The translations under genes were made by a program, and so were the position numbers. Positions 11,782 through 26,405 of a DNA stretch of 64,000 nt are shown here, piece by piece (the first letter of the stretch is position 1; every line of letters begins with the position of its first letter). The stretch is from Panagrolaimus kolymaensis (lineage: Eukaryota; Nematoda; Chromadorea; Rhabditida; Panagrolaimidae). Under the pieces are notes generated by a model. The model ran no database searches and was not told the DNA's origin. It worked only from the letters and a program-made list of their open reading frames with translations. The stretch lies in contig JAJQJQ010000044.1 in NCBI GenBank assembly GCA_028622995.1, forward strand, positions 1,054,001-1,118,000, written 5' to 3'.

Positions 11782-14010
11782 TTTGAGGATGGAAATCAAA
11801 AAAATGAAAATATTATCAAATTTTAATTACTATCATTTCTTATTACAAAAAAATCAAAATCAAAGAATATTAATTTACCTCGAAGGCTCGAAGGTTTCAA
11901 TAACGTATCTCTCCCATTTTTTTTCCATTTATAAGTCTAAAATTCCTAAATACTCATTTCCTTTTTATACCCCAAAAAAAATCCATCACTCCCTTCGAAT
12001 TAGGAAGATTAGAAGCTTTTATTAAAGTTCCTGGAACACACGTCTAAATTATTTCATTGCCTCCTTTTTATTATAATTCCGAATAAAGGAATGCAACCTA
12101 ATGCAACTGATGACTATTATTAGCCAGCTCCGTTAAAAAGATTTTTTTGTTGTTGGAATTATTATGTCCATTAATATCATAAAAAAAATGTAACGAAACA
12201 GCAACAATAACAATAATGTCTTCTTCTTCTTTTATTTTTCACATCACTAAATCATTTCTTTTCTTTTAACTAACTTTAAAAGCTTGCTTCATTGCGCCTT
12301 TATATTTTCTTTCTTCTTTCTTTTTTTTTCTTCGACGTTCAAAAAAAAAAAATAATGCAACCGCAAAGTAACTGCAGCAACAAACAAAAAAAAAAAAGAG
12401 CGGCAGCGGCGGCCAAATCCAAAATGGAATAAAAATGGAATATAAAAATATAAAAATGAAGATGAACGAACAATAAATGAAAAACCGGCTTGAACTTCAC
12501 AAATTTTTGAACGTGAAAGTGAGATGAGATAATATACGGCTTGCTTTTTGCGGCGAGGCAGTTAGTGGTTAAAGGATTGCAAAAATGAAAAACGGGTTCA
12601 ATCATCATCAAACAAAAAAAAATAGTTAGGTAATATCAAAATCACATAATCGCGCAATTTAGTATAAATCTATTATGTATTATTTTTTTGACTTTGAATT
12701 TGATATATATAAATTATATAATTACATGAATGAGAACATTTGTGGAAAAAAAAGAATGAAATGGAATTAATGGAGGGGATAAACGTCGCCGATTAATCTT
12801 TTAGTAAAAAAATTATGGGTGATTTTTTATTTTTTGTTTGAAGCCAACACCCCAAAAAATCATTTAACAAAAAATAAGCATCAAGGGGAAAAATTTAAAT
12901 GACGAAAATACCTATGAAAAAAAAAACAGAATTCTCGCAATCAAAAATAATTTCAATAACAAAATCAATTTTTTTAAAAATAAATTTCAAAATATTTTTC
13001 AACATTCTCATTGAAGCAATTGCAAATTTTTTTTTGATTTTGATTCATTAAAATGATTATTAATCATAAAATAGTTTTTTAAAACAATTCACAAAAAAAA
13101 TACAATACAATAAAGAAAAACTATTTGATTCAAGCGATTGTTTTAGCAAACGAACAGCAAGAAGGAAGAAAGTCAAAGAAAAAAAAGCGTGTTTTTGGGA
13201 AGGGATTAAATTTAAATTTGAACGATCAAAAAGAAAAAAAACAATAAACTTTTTTGAAAAATAAAAAAAAGTTTTTCGGTGACTGCAAAATAAAAAATAA
13301 AAGTGAAAAGTGAAAGAAGAGATAAAAAGGATTATGCAAACCTGCCTGCCTCAAAAAAATAAAATAAAAAACAGCTTAACATGAAAAATTTTCGCCGGCA
13401 GGTTTTAGACAAGCTATCAAAGGTTTAAATAATATTCGAGTCTCGTAGCAATTTTACAAAATGAAAACTATTTTTTTTAAAAGAAAATATTTACAATTTA
13501 CTTTTTTCACACCTTTTTTTCCATCTACCTCAAAAATCTAACCATTTCGTTTCATTCTCAGCCAACCAAGCCGCAGCCGCGATCGATTAAATCCAATAAG
13601 GAAAACAGAAAAATGTGAGGGTGTATGTAAATTTCCTGTCTGATTCTTCTTTCTTCTTCCATCTTACTTTTTTTTTAGTTTTAGGATGAGAACCCTTGAG
13701 ATTTCTTTTTTTTTTTTTATGTGCAAAAACCATGGAAAAAAGAGGAAATAAAAGGCCTTCATTTAAATTTATTTTTCTTCTTCGGCGGATGAGGAAAGAA
13801 AGAAAGCTTGGAACGTGTTGGTTTTGTATGTATTTTTTTTTTTGTTTGCAAATACATTAAAAAAACCCCCAAAATGAATATGGAAAAAAGAGGATCGACA
13901 AATATGATGACAAATCGGATATAAAAATAATGAAAATAAAGTAAAATCATGGAAGACAAAAAAATGAATGAAACCGAAATTTTAGCTTAAAGCGTTTTTC
14001 AAAGAAAATT

Positions 14011-14132
14011 CATAGTAACTAAAAATTTGCAAATTTTGGTTGCTATCATTGATTAAGAAAGTAATCAATCGTAAATTTTAATTACTATCTCTGAAGAAAG
14101 TAATTAAAAATTGGAAAATTTTAGTTTCTCTC
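14011..14132. repeat. Cluster of three adjacent hairpin-family copies
   Basis: Three consecutive short units: ATAGTAACT..GGTTGCTATCAT (14011-14049), AAAGTAATCA..ATTACTATCTC (~14058-14091) and AAAGTAATT..TTAGTTTCTCTC (~14097-14132). Loops are shorter than in the right-arm copies. This is the only place where copies abut. Confidence 0.5.
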
Positions 14133-16252
14133 TACAAAATATTAAAAAAAAGCCACTCAATAAAAAACGTTTAGCAAAAAAATAATGATTCATTTCTTCA
14201 ATTTCATTGGCCATGCTTATAATCAAAAAAATAATCAAGGAAAAAAATATTCTTTTTAAAAAAATTTAATTTTTTTTGATACAAAAAAAGACGGAAAAGA
14301 AGAAAAAGAATTTCATGAATGAATCATATTCATTTTATTATTGTCGTCGTCGTCGAAAAAAATGCGAACGATGGAAGAAAATAAAATTAAATTAAAAAAA
14401 GAAAGCAAAAACAAGGGTTAAAAACATGCAAAAAAGAAAAATAAGCTGGTCGATAAAAATATGCGTCTCCGCCGCTGCCTGCATTCGATTGACCCTAGAT
14501 CGACGACGGTGAATTTTATACTTTTGATCGAAAGAAAAAATGTTCATTTTTTTTATTCACCAAAATTATTTTATTTTTTCGGCGGCCTTTTTTTTCAATG
14601 GCCAAACAAAAAAATTTAATCAGTTTATTGACGGGGAAAAAAAGTAAGCGATAGTTTTTTTCATGGTTGTTTTAGACCAAAGTTTTTTTAATATTTTTTA
14701 GTTTTGTTCGTCGAAAAAAAATGGAACGGGAATGAATGGTTTGCTTTTTTATTGAGACGCTTTTGGGCGACGATAAGAGATAAGAGGAAAAAAACAGAAG
14801 CTTGAAAAAAGGAATGTGTTTGCATTCTCAAAAGCAATCAAAAAAACAGATGGTTGCTGATTGACGTCGTTCATTTGAATCTCAAAAACAGCACACTTTT
14901 TATTTTATTTTATTATCATAAAAATTTATTTTTATTTTTTATGTAAAAAATTTTAGGCAAAGTTAATAGAAAATAATGAAAACGCAAAAACAGGCTTTTG
15001 TGAAAATAAAATTCTTTTCGATTTTCTTGGAGGAAGAAAAATTTATGGAATTAAAAAAAAATTAAATAGAAAATTCCAAAAATTGGTAAATATTATTTTT
15101 AAATTTCGAAGCAAAAAAAAATCTTCAACAATCAACAAATTAATATTCAACACACGGGACGCATTTAACTCAAGGCACCAGTAATCGAAAGTCTCACAAA
15201 AAAGAAGAAGAAAAGATTCTAACAACAAAAAACTCATAAATTATTTTATTATTCATGGTTTCACCGATCATTAAGAAATATTCTCTATTTCAAAATGTTA
15301 TTTACTCAGTCAGAGCATTCTTTTCCTTGCATTCAAATTAGCTGATATTTTTTCTAAATCGAAAGTTCCCATTTATTGATAAGCCCGTCTGTCTCCAAGT
15401 AAAAATGATACGAAAAAAATAGTGTTTGAAAAAGCAAATTCCAAGAGAAAAAAAATCACAAAGGCAAGCAGCAGCAAACAAAATATTAAACACATCAAAT
15501 TCATTTTTTTCTCCAAATAAAAAAAAATAATTACAAGCATTTAAACAAACTAAAAAACTTTCTTATTTTTTCATTGATTTTTACCTTCAAAATTTTTTTT
15601 TTGTGAAGAAGTTTAGAAACGACAACGCGCAAGCTAGAAAGCAAGCAGACGGCGATTATTCGTTAGGTTTTAAAGAAAGTTAGCTAGCTTGCTTGCTGAT
15701 GAAAGAAAAAATGGGATTTCCTACAAGAAAAATGATAGAAAAAAAGAGTCACAAAATAAAAACGTTTCTTTTCGCTTTCTTCTTTCTTTCTTTAACTTTC
15801 TCTTTTTTTTTTGAATCAAAAAATAAAGTTAAAGTAAACAATCAAAAATGTTTGAGTGAAGATGAGATTGCGCACCGGAAAAGAATTTTTTTGTTTAGAG
15901 TGGGAGAAAGAAGCGGAAGGAAGCATCTTCTCCATCGTTGTTCGGTATTTCTATTCAAGCGTGGAAGAGGAAAAAAAACTTTTGAGAGATAGAAAAAAGC
16001 GGGTGGTTGGTTGATTTGACTTTCCCATGGCCAAGAAGGACGAATAATGAAAAGCACGTTGTTGTTGGAATATATTTTTTTAAGCTTGTTATAAAATAAA
16101 ACATAGGATTCAAGAAGCTACGTAAATAAAAGAGAAAATAGACAAGGAAATGGGAGTTTTTTCTGAATGAAAAAAAGTAGCTAAAAGGTGTCAAAAGCAG
16201 GCGACATAAAAAAAAGGGAAGTTAGATTTTGGAAATAACTTTAAATTTATTC

Positions 16253-16544
16253 GGCTCTACTTGGTTTTAGGCGTCCGAAGGGTGAAAATAGGCGTCCGAA
16301 CGGAAATAGGCGTCCGAGATTTTGAGAACAGATAAAAATGGCAAAAAATCAGCCTGAGACTAAGTCTTAGTCTTAGCCTAAGCCTAAGATACTGAGCCTA
16401 ACATACTTCCGCCCTTCGGGCGGAAGTATGGGAACCTAAGCCTAAGCTTAAAGCTACATCAAAATAGAGTCGATTAGGTTCGGACGCCTATTTCCGGTCG
16501 GAAGCCTAAAAAAGTACTTCGGACGCCTAAAACCAAGTAGGGCC
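16253..16544. mobile_element. Intact MITE with 8-bp target-site duplication and telomere-like repeats
   Basis: Terminal inverted repeats of ~28 bp (GGCTCTACTTGGTTTTAGGC at the left; its complement, with one mismatch, at the right) bound a 292-bp element. The eight bases ATTTATTC occur on both sides (16245-16252 and 16545-16552), a clean target duplication. Inside are repeated TAGGCGTCCG units, degenerate GCCTAA copies (16360-16390 and 16434-16448; complement of the nematode telomere repeat TTAGGC) and a perfect central 13-bp palindrome. There is no coding capacity, so it is non-autonomous. An 8-bp duplication fits the hAT superfamily (P elements also make 8 bp), but the ends lack the usual hAT CAGGG start, so the family is open. 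Confidence 0.85.
16402..16430. repeat. Perfect 13-bp-arm hairpin with TTC/GAA triloop inside the MITE
   Basis: CATACTTCCGCCC and its exact complement GGGCGGAAGTATG flank a three-base TTC loop. It sits near the centre of the element at 16253-16544 and has the same triloop design as the hairpins at 5399, 33434 and 34992. Confidence 0.85.
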
Positions 16545-19500
16545 ATTTATTCAACAATTTTTAAGATCATGTGCCAACCCATTTTTTTCACACACATCAG
16601 GCCGAATCCAATTCATGAATGAATAAAACAAAATAATAAAAAAAAACTAAAGAAAATACTATGTTTTTATGTTTTTATCTTTTCTTGCCAATCTTAAAAC
16701 AATCATGAGAAAAAGTAAGAAATAAAAAAATAAATAAACCAAAAGATTGCTGTTGTTGTTTAAACGAATTTTTTTTACAAGCTCCCACTTTTCACACGAA
16801 AGAATTAGCAGCAGCAGCAAGTTAGGAGCAGCTAAAGAATTTATTTTTTGTCAATAATACATAAAAATATATATATTATATATCTGATCTAAGAGATTTT
16901 TTTTGTTTTATTTTTGAAGGAAACAATTGCTTTTTGGGGGCGTCGTTGTCGATGGATTTTTGGCTTTTTTTGTTGTCTACGTCGGATGGTTGGTTGATTG
17001 CTGTTGCTTGCTTCAATCTTTCATCCAAACAACAACTTAACAACTGTTGTTAAAAATAAAAAAGTAATGAATGTAAGAGGATATACATACAAACGCATTT
17101 ATTAGCTAGCTCTATTTCCTTTCTATCAACAACCACACTTATAAACACACGACGGCTGTCATCAATAACAAACTTTTATTTTTGCGGGGAAGAAAAAATA
17201 AAAAGAAAGTGCGCCTTTTTTATGAATGGAAAAATTATTTTAGGTTTAAAATTCTTTTTTAAACTTTCAAAAAAAAATTTCGTCTTCTTTAGAAAAAAGT
17301 GCAAAAAAAAAAAATTAAAGTTTTTGAAAGAAAATTAATTTTCAAGTCTGTAAAACGAAAACATAAATATAAAACCAAATTTGACCAAAAATTTTTTTGG
17401 TAATAAAAATATAAAATCAAATAAAATCAAAGTTTCCAGGTGGTCTTTCCTGAAGGAAAGAAAAAAAAAATATCTGAAGGTCAGAAAATAACTAAATTCA
17501 TCCATTCTCTTTCTCTTTCATCTCAAAAACATTTTCTTTTTTCACTTTTTATTATAGTTTTTTTTATTTTTGTATTATAAAAAAATCACTATCAAAAAAA
17601 GTAAATTGAAACCTTGGGAAAAAATGAACGACGATATTGAAGACAAGAAAAAATAAAAAGCATGATTGAATAATAATAACATGCTTTGCATGGAATTTTC
17701 GAGGACCTAAGAAAGATGCTAGAAAAAAAAAACTTTGATGAAGGACGCGACAAAGAAAAAAGTTAGTTAAATATTGTCATGAGGAACACTGGCTATAAAT
17801 CATTGGAGTAAAAAAAATATAAGAGTAAAAATAGTTATAAAGCTTTTTCATAAAATTTTTATGTCAATGAAAATTTTTTTTTGATTTACTTAAAGTCAAA
17901 AACAACCAACAAATTACCTTTTGAAAATGCCAAAAAATAACCTTTGTTTAGATCCAAGCTCAAACCTAGTGGCTTTTAATTAATCCAATTTTTGAACCTT
18001 TAAAAGAATTTTCTTCACAAACAACAATCAACAACAAATCCAAATCTCCACCTTTTCCGTTTTCTTTAATGATTATTACGACAACCACCTTTTAAAAATA
18101 TTTGACAGTTTTGATGAAAGATCAGGCAAATTGGCAGTGTTGATTGGGGCGGCGGCGAAAGAGGATATTTCGAGAAAGAAAAAAAACTAAGAATAAGAGG
18201 TTCACGAGAAGACGCAAGCAAAGCAATATGTATGTATTGTTCGAAGAAATAATGGATAAAAAATAAAAACACCAAATAAAAATAAACAATGATGGATGGA
18301 GTAATTAGTTTTGATCGGATCTGATCGGTTCGGCAGCTAATAATCTTAAGAAAAAATATAAACAGAAAATACTATGTGTATTGGCAAATTTGTTTTGGAA
18401 CCACGGAAAACTGATTTTTAGGATATTTCCAAACCTTGAAATCAAAAAAGATCAAAGTTTTAATCGAAGTTTATAAAAAAAAAATTTCTATAAGAAACAT
18501 AAATGAGAAAAACATGTTTGATAATAACAGATGTTTTCTTTTCTTTATAAAGTTTAATGCTTTTAAAACTTTACTCAATGAAGAAATGGAAAAAAAGAAA
18601 AAAAATAAGTTTACCGCATAAAAATATGTTTTTTTTTGTTTGTTGAATAAAAACAATTGTTCGCCTTTTTTTAAATTTGTCTGTTTATTGACGTAAATTG
18701 AAAAAAAAGTAGAAGAAAAAACATTTGGCATTTTAAAGAAAAATAAAAAAGAAGAGTAATTGTTCTTTTTTTTTTGATGTTATTTGTGAGGGATGAAACA
18801 TCTTTTTTCCATGAAAAAAAGAAGAAAAGATGTGTGGAGGAGGCAGAACAACATAAACGATCAATAGAAAAAATGATAAATCGAAAAAAAGGAACAAAGA
18901 AAAAGGTTAGATAAAAATAGATTTTCGAGGATATACTGTAAGCTTGTCAAAAAAGCAATAAAAAAAAGTATTATAAAACTGATAAAAGAAAAAAAAAATA
19001 ATGTTTTCAGTCTTATGGAAAAAAAATATTACACAGATTCTTGACATGAGAAATTTTGAGCACAGAGAAACTTGCAAAAAAATTTTTTTAATATATCTCG
19101 AAACAAAAATTTAAATCCGCAGAGATTAGTAAAAAATTTCTTGAATACAGTATTTTTTTAAAAACTTTTCTTAAAAGTCGAGAAAATTAATCTAAACCCA
19201 TTTTCTAATAAAATACAAAAACTCAATCTTTTTTTTTAATCCTTTAAAATCCTCATCCTCCTTAAAATTATGTATGACCGCCGATGGATAATTTTCGAAC
19301 GCCACTTTTTGTGCAAATAAATAAATACATAAATAATTTGCTTTTATACTATCCATTAATTATATGTATTTATAAGTCTATAATTTCGTCGTCTCCCTCG
19401 TTCCACTCTCATCCTAGTCTATTCAATTGTATTTACTCGCTTCGTTGGTAACAAAAATAAATACAATAATAAATCAAAACCCAAAAAAGCCTTTTTACAA

Positions 19501-20657
19501 AAGAAAAGAAAAAATGGAACACCTGAATTTGAGCCTCCGGAAAAAAATGGGTGCTTTTGTGTTGTTTGGGAATGACATAATTTATATTTATTTTTAGGTT
19601 CATTCTTCTTTTTTTTTAGAGTCATCGAACGAATAAAATTAAAAAATTCGGTGAATCTTCTTTCTTTCTTTTTTTTTGGTTCGATTCGACGGAAATATAA
19701 AAAAAACGATGAAACCAATACCCATAAGAAAATAAAATAAAAAAAGAATCAGGAAAAAAATGAATGTCATTTCTTTTTTGCACGCATAAAAAAAATGTTG
19801 AGAGAAGAAGAAAAAAAATTTAGCAGAGAGATCGTGAGTCATCTATCCAACATCGAAGAGAAACAAATATGCAAACTACGTAAAAAAATTTTTTTTTTGC
19901 GCAAGCCATGAGCCATCGTCATCATTCTTTGTCATAATAATAATCAAATATTTATGTATGTTATTATTTAATAAATTTTTCATGCAGGGAAAAGAGGTTT
20001 AGAAAAAAGAAAGTTTCATTTTGCAACAAAAAATGAAAGGAATTTTTTTTCTTTAAAAAAAATGCTAATATAAAAACATAAAAATAAATAAAACGCAAAC
20101 GATTGAAGCTATTAAATTCTTTTAAAACCAGGAAATAATTATTCATTTGTTTTGTATTATTTTTTTTCCATGAAAAAGCACAATAATATTTTTTTAAAAA
20201 TAATAATATTAAAAATAAATGATTTAATAAACAAAAATGTTTAAAAAAATTCCTTTTCTTCGCGGCAAAAATTCTTCTTATCATAAGTTTAATGAATTTC
20301 AACACAAAAGTCTAAATGTTGTCTATCAGCTCAAAAATAAATTTGTTTAGAATCATAAAGTAACAAGAAAATCATTTACAAAATTTATTCCTAAGCTTTG
20401 CCTCCGAAAATAAGAAATATGGAATAAGAAGGAAATAAGGTTGACACGAAAATTACCTTAATACAAACTTGTTTAACAACAACTTCCACAACAAGAAAAA
20501 AAAGAGAGATGGAAACAAGGAACATACATCTCTTTCTTTCCTTCATTTTTATGAATGAATCTTTTTTTTTGCGCGTCAAAATAATAATAAATAATAATTA
20601 CAAAATTACATTTTTCAAACTTCAAAAAAAAAGTGAAGTAATTTTGATCAAAAAAAT

Positions 20658-20682
20658 ATGAATGAATGAATGAATGAATGAA
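20658..20682. repeat. Short (GAAT)n microsatellite
   Basis: About six tandem GAAT units in otherwise featureless AT-rich sequence. Confidence 0.8.
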
Positions 20683-23600
20683 GAACAAAAAATTGACAGA
20701 CGACAGCCAATAGACAATTGTTATGAAAAAAAAGCCGATAAAGAAGCATAGAAAAATCTCGAACCGGAAATGAAAAAAAAACAAACATGAACAACTCAAA
20801 GTTTTTGAGGGCGGCCAAATCTTCAAAAATCTAAACATCGCAAAGATCGACAAAAAAAGTTTAAACTCCAAAAATAAGTTATTTGTTTTTGCAAAAAGAA
20901 TAAAAAAAATTCATTTGTTTTAGAAAATACCACGAAGAAGATGAAAAAAAACATAAAAAAAAAGCAGAGAGAGGAGGATAAAATTAAAGGGAAGAAGAAA
21001 AACATGCACGCATCGAGATCCTTGGAATGTTGAAGACGTCGACGACCTCTTTTGACGCGGAATCAAACATTTTTTTAATTTCTTTCGGGAAAGCAATGAG
21101 GAGACTTTCACTTTTTTTAAAAACATTTTATAAATTTCAATCTTGATTCTTTGAATTTTTTCGTTCCGTCTTGAAATAGAAAATTTTATTATTAAAAGAA
21201 AGATTTGCATCTTATTTTTTGTTTCCTCAAGGCGAAATTATTTTATAAAAGGGAAAAGGTGATGAAATAAAAAAATATAAAAAATTTGAATATTTTTTCT
21301 CCTCCAAAATAATCTTGTTTATTATAAATTTTTTGTGAGTTTTTTCGATTCGCAACGAATTAAAGAAAAAAATATAAATAATATTAGAGTATTACCACGA
21401 AAAAAATATTTTAATGTTTAAATTTTTTTTGATAATTTATCTGCTTCGTGACTAGTTTCCCTTAAATTTAATTGCTTTCAAATAACCGTGAAAAAAAATT
21501 AAGTAAAATTTTAATTAACACGATTCAAATGGAAAAATCAAAATTTTATAAAGGTAATGAAGTGGAATAAAAAATAATAATTTTGACTAAATAAAAAGAT
21601 AAGCTTTTTTTACCCAAATTTTTTCATTCATTTTTTAAAAAGAGTAAAAATGCGAAAGGTAAAAAAAGCTTTGAAGAAAATTAACTATGAATTATCGCAC
21701 AAATATATTTTTTTTCTAAAAAAAGAGATTAACAAAAGTTTTTTTTATTCTTTTTTTGACTTTGAAAAAAAAAATGCAGACAAACCTCAAAAAAAAGAAA
21801 GAAATGCGATGATCACAAAAAAAAGTTGTGAGCGAACGAACGCCAACGCAATGCATAGAAAAAAAGGGGAGACGATTGTCGCCTGCTTGCTTGAGTCGTC
21901 TCATTAAAGCTTAGGTAAACAAAAAATTGCTGCTGCTGGTGCAAAAAAATTTGATTTTGATGGGTAATTTTTTATTTTTATTTTTTTGAAGAGGAGTGAA
22001 AATTAAAAATTTTAAAACGAATGTTGCAAAAAAAAAGAAAAGATAAACGCAGCCTAAAAGTTTCTTTCTTTTGTTTGAAAAAAATATTGCAAAGAAAAGA
22101 AAAAAGTGGAAGGAGAAGAAGCTGCAACAAAAAAAATATTTGAAGAGAGTGTTGTTGATGATGCTAATGATGCATGCGCATTCTTTAGTTTTTAAATATT
22201 TTTTCCCTCCTTCTTTCTTTGATGAGAGAGTTTTGGTTTGCTTATTTATTTATTTTCTTTCTCATCTTTGTCTAAAATGTTATTGTTAAAAAGGAAGGGG
22301 TCAAAAAGGGTTTTTAGTAATTAAATACAAAAAACTAGAACGAAAGTTTTAGAAAATAAGAAATTCTCAATACAATTTTTTTTGCTATTTAAGTATTTTT
22401 TCCCTCGAACTTCCATGAAAAGTATCTGGAAATTTTCAAGCGAATGTTTTTTTTCGCTAATTATTTTTTTTATCTATTTCAATCGCCATTTTTTTGAGTA
22501 AAAATTTAAAAGTTAAAAGCATTTCAAAAAATATTTGTATACAAAATTTAAAAACAATAAAAGGTTATTAGAAGATTCGATGAGGCGAATCAAAACATGT
22601 TTCAATCACTTGATTTTGGTTCTTCTTCAACAACAAAAAAAAATGAAACCCATTATCTTCAATGATTTATCAGAAACTCCAAAAAACAAAACAAGAAACA
22701 CATGAAAACTTTCAATTTTCAAAAGTTAAATCAAAATTCAACAATCTCCTATCTCACGAATATAATTCCCGAGACTTTGGCTTGAAGGAGAAATAAAAAA
22801 GAAAGTGAATAAAGAAATAATAAAAGTGAATATCTCTCATAATTTTTCATTCATTCATTCATTGACGACAACGAAAACGACAAATTTATGCATTTAGTGA
22901 AGAAAGTGTTTCATCGACGACAAAAATCTCATTGAAACTTAAAAATAACGCAAAAAGAAAAAAAAGAAGAAAGAATGATCCTCCAATAAAAAAAAGTTTT
23001 TTTTTCAATCAAAGAAAGAAAGACTCAATGATGAAAACTCAAAAATTCAGCGCACTCATATTTTTCCTTTTATTTTTCGAAAGTTCGAATTGGTCAATCA
23101 AACGCTGAATAAATAAATAAATAAATATGTATTATAATAATCAAATAAAAACATAATAAAATAAATAAATGCAATCAATTTTCATCGAAGTTTTCGTTGT
23201 TTTCGTTGTTGTCGAACATCAAACAAAAAAAAAACTTTTTGGCGAAAAAAGTTCATTGACGGAATGGAATAATAATAAAAGGAGGCAACAACGAACGACG
23301 ACGGTGAAAAAAAAAAGTTTCAAGTAGCCATCGAGCAAGCAAGCGAATGAATGGAGTGACGATGACGACCGTGAGCCTTGTTGTTGTTTGACTGTACCTC
23401 AAAAAAAAGAGGAGAGAACGTTGTCTTTTTTTTGCATACACACGTTTTCCATTTTTTCTACAAAAACAATAATGGCTCGGAAACTAAACACTTTAAAGAA
23501 AAGGGTCCTCCTTAAGTTTATTTGGCGTCGCCGTAGTAGATATTTAATATAAAAGAAATTTGAGTGAAAAACAATACAAAACAAAAAAAAAGAAAAAATT

Positions 23601-24913
23601 AAGAGAATAGCAAATAAATAAATTTAAAAAATTAGTGAAGTTTTTTGGAGAGAAATAATAATTCTTTTGAAAAAATCATGAAAGATTAAAAGCTTTTTTT
23701 ATTCAACAAAAATTTAAGCTACTTGAAACCTTTAAAAACTTTTAGTAATTCGATGCAAATAAATTAACTTTTGCTCCAAACACAAAAAAAAAGTTTTATT
23801 ACCAATTACCATTTTCGTGTCGGGTCATTCAGACCTTAAACAATCTTTAAGAATTCTTCAATAATAAAAAAATTTCCATTGCATTTAAAAAAATTTTAAG
23901 AGCTTGATGAAAACTCAAAAAATTTAGAAAAAAGGCCTTATAATAAGGCAACACTCTCCCGTTTTCAACAACTTCCAAGAGACACCACTAATAATTATTT
24001 CATTTTTTCTGTCTCTCTCGATTGAATAATGTTTGAAAACATAGCCTTTTTTTCTTTTTCCTCATCCTTCCCGATTATCTTTGTTTTTTTTTTGCACTCT
24101 AATTCGAAATGTTTTTGCTCCTCTTCACTCTTTTTTTTAAAGTAGTCGTCAAAGCGCACCAAAAAATGAAAAGAAGATGAAGCCGATAAAAAGCTTTTTA
24201 AGCTTCTCAAAACACTCATCAAAATTGTTGGTCAAATAGCTATCCTCCAGTAATCCTTCCTTTTCCTACATTGCTTTGCTTCGAGAAAGAAAAAAGAAAA
24301 CAGGAACACTTAACTTTCCTTTAACAACCAATCTAATCGACGACTCGAAGAAGATGATTGATAATAAAAAAATCATCAGCGAAATTATTAAAAAAAGAAA
24401 ATGGATTTTTTGAAAGCAATAAAAAAAAGTAAAATCAAGCTTAAATTTTTTTTTGCAGCTTCACAAAATAAAAAGAAAGTGAAAAATCAGGGTAAAATAA
24501 ATACATAAGTCAATGTTTTATTTAAATATTTTCTCTTTTAATAATAATATAAAAAAGTTGTTTATTTGTTGCGGGGATTATAAATCAAAAGAAAAATAGT
24601 TAGTTACTTTTTCCTCCATATTTTTCTTCTTTATTATATTTATATATTTTAGTTGTATAGGCCGACGTCAACAATGCGGAAAAAGTTTAAAAAAAAGAAA
24701 AGTGAAAGGAGGTGGAAAAATAATAAAAATAAATAATAGCTAAAGTTAATAAAAACTTTATTTTGTTAATTCACAAATGTCATGATTTAAAAAATATAAT
24801 ACTCTAATTTAAAAAAAAAGTTGTAGCTAAATTTTTTGTTTTAGCAGAAAAAATATTAACAAATAGAAAAAAAGTGATGTAACATTTTTGCTCAAAAATT
24901 GTTATACTGTTTT

Positions 24914-25786
24914 TCAATCAGATTTTTCACTTTCCTCTGATTCACTTCCAAATTCCATTTCCGATTCATTTTCACTATCAATTTCATATTCAAAATCATT
25001 CAATTTAAAAATATCATAATAAAAATATTCTTTATTTCGATGAACTTCAAATTTTGGCTTTTGATTTTGTGGTTCCCAAGTTTTTAAATAACTTTTAAAC
25101 CCTTTTTTAACTTTGTTAATAAAAGTATTTTATGCTGGTTCCATACCAAACATGAGTTTAACTTTAGCTTTTGGTGAAAGAGCTTTCTAAAAAATTTTAA
25201 ATATGTTTTTTTAAAATTAAGTTGAAAAAACTTGAGTTCTTACGGTTAGAAATTCATAAAACATATCAATATCAAATGGAACAGTAGGAACAAAATACAA
25301 TTTTAAATATTTCAAATTATTTTTCCATGGAAATGAAATAATTTCAGCGAAAGTATCTTCTTTGATAATGCAAAAACATAAACTGAAAATAATTTTATAA
25401 AAGTGCATTTAAAGGATATTTCTATGCGATGAAACAAATAAATCATGTCTCAATTTTTAATAAATTTGAAATAAAGGGTTTTTTGGAAGAGCGGTGATTT
25501 CGTGAAATCAAAGCGAGAAAAATCTTTTTTTAATATTTTATCAACGAATGGTCGCGATTTTTTAGTGTCGGTTCTAAAGCATTTTTTAAACCATTAATTT
25601 TTTTGTTTATAGTTTTTTTTTGTCATTTTCATAAAAAAGAGCAAATGTATGGATATTTTCAAATATACGGATGTCTTTTTATGCGTCTTGCAACTAATAT
25701 TTTTTTCGCAATATAAATTTGCTTTGGGCTCTTTAAATTAAAGGTATCTAAATAAAATAAATGCTTACGAAATTTGTTTTGCATTT
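24914..25786 (-). pseudogene. F-box-like family copy with in-frame stop and lost 5' exons
   Basis: Exon 24914-25186 and exon 25244-25382 have the same splice phases as the intact gene at 27796-29917; the second has exactly the same length (139 nt). The upstream exon reads SFPWKNNLKYLKLYFVPTVP then FDIDMFYEFLT, nearly the same as its homologue. The last exon begins KALSPKAKVKLMFGMEPA and then hits TAA at 25130-25132, where the homologue has a serine codon (TCG); beyond it the frame continues with KTWEPQNQKP and an acidic tail. Only ~18 bases of the preceding exon survive (25769-25786), next to a conserved GTAAG donor, and the intervening intron is 386 nt rather than 51. It is therefore a broken copy, cut at ~25787 where an oppositely oriented copy begins. 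Confidence 0.7.
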
Positions 25787-25787
25787 A

Positions 25788-26279
<492 letters not shown>

Positions 26280-26405
26280 AAAAAAGTAAAACACAACCCT
26301 TTTGATGCATTTTTTAAAATAAAATTTATAAGCATTTGCTTTTATTAAAAGAATCATTTTTTATATTATTTATAAACAAAAAATATTAACTGATAATTTA
26401 TAAAA

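Larger units (their letters stand above)
10689..24913. other. 14-kb stretch with no recognised gene
   Basis: I read both strands for open exons with GT..AG borders and protein-like composition and found none. The sequence is dominated by A and T runs, GAAG/CAAC trinucleotide tracts and short microsatellites. It contains the MITE at 16253-16544, hairpin copies at 11731 and 14011, and a few GC trinucleotide clusters (for example CGGCAGCGGCGG near 12405). It lies upstream of the WH2 gene, so it may be a long first intron or promoter domain of that gene rather than true intergenic DNA. Confidence 0.5.
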
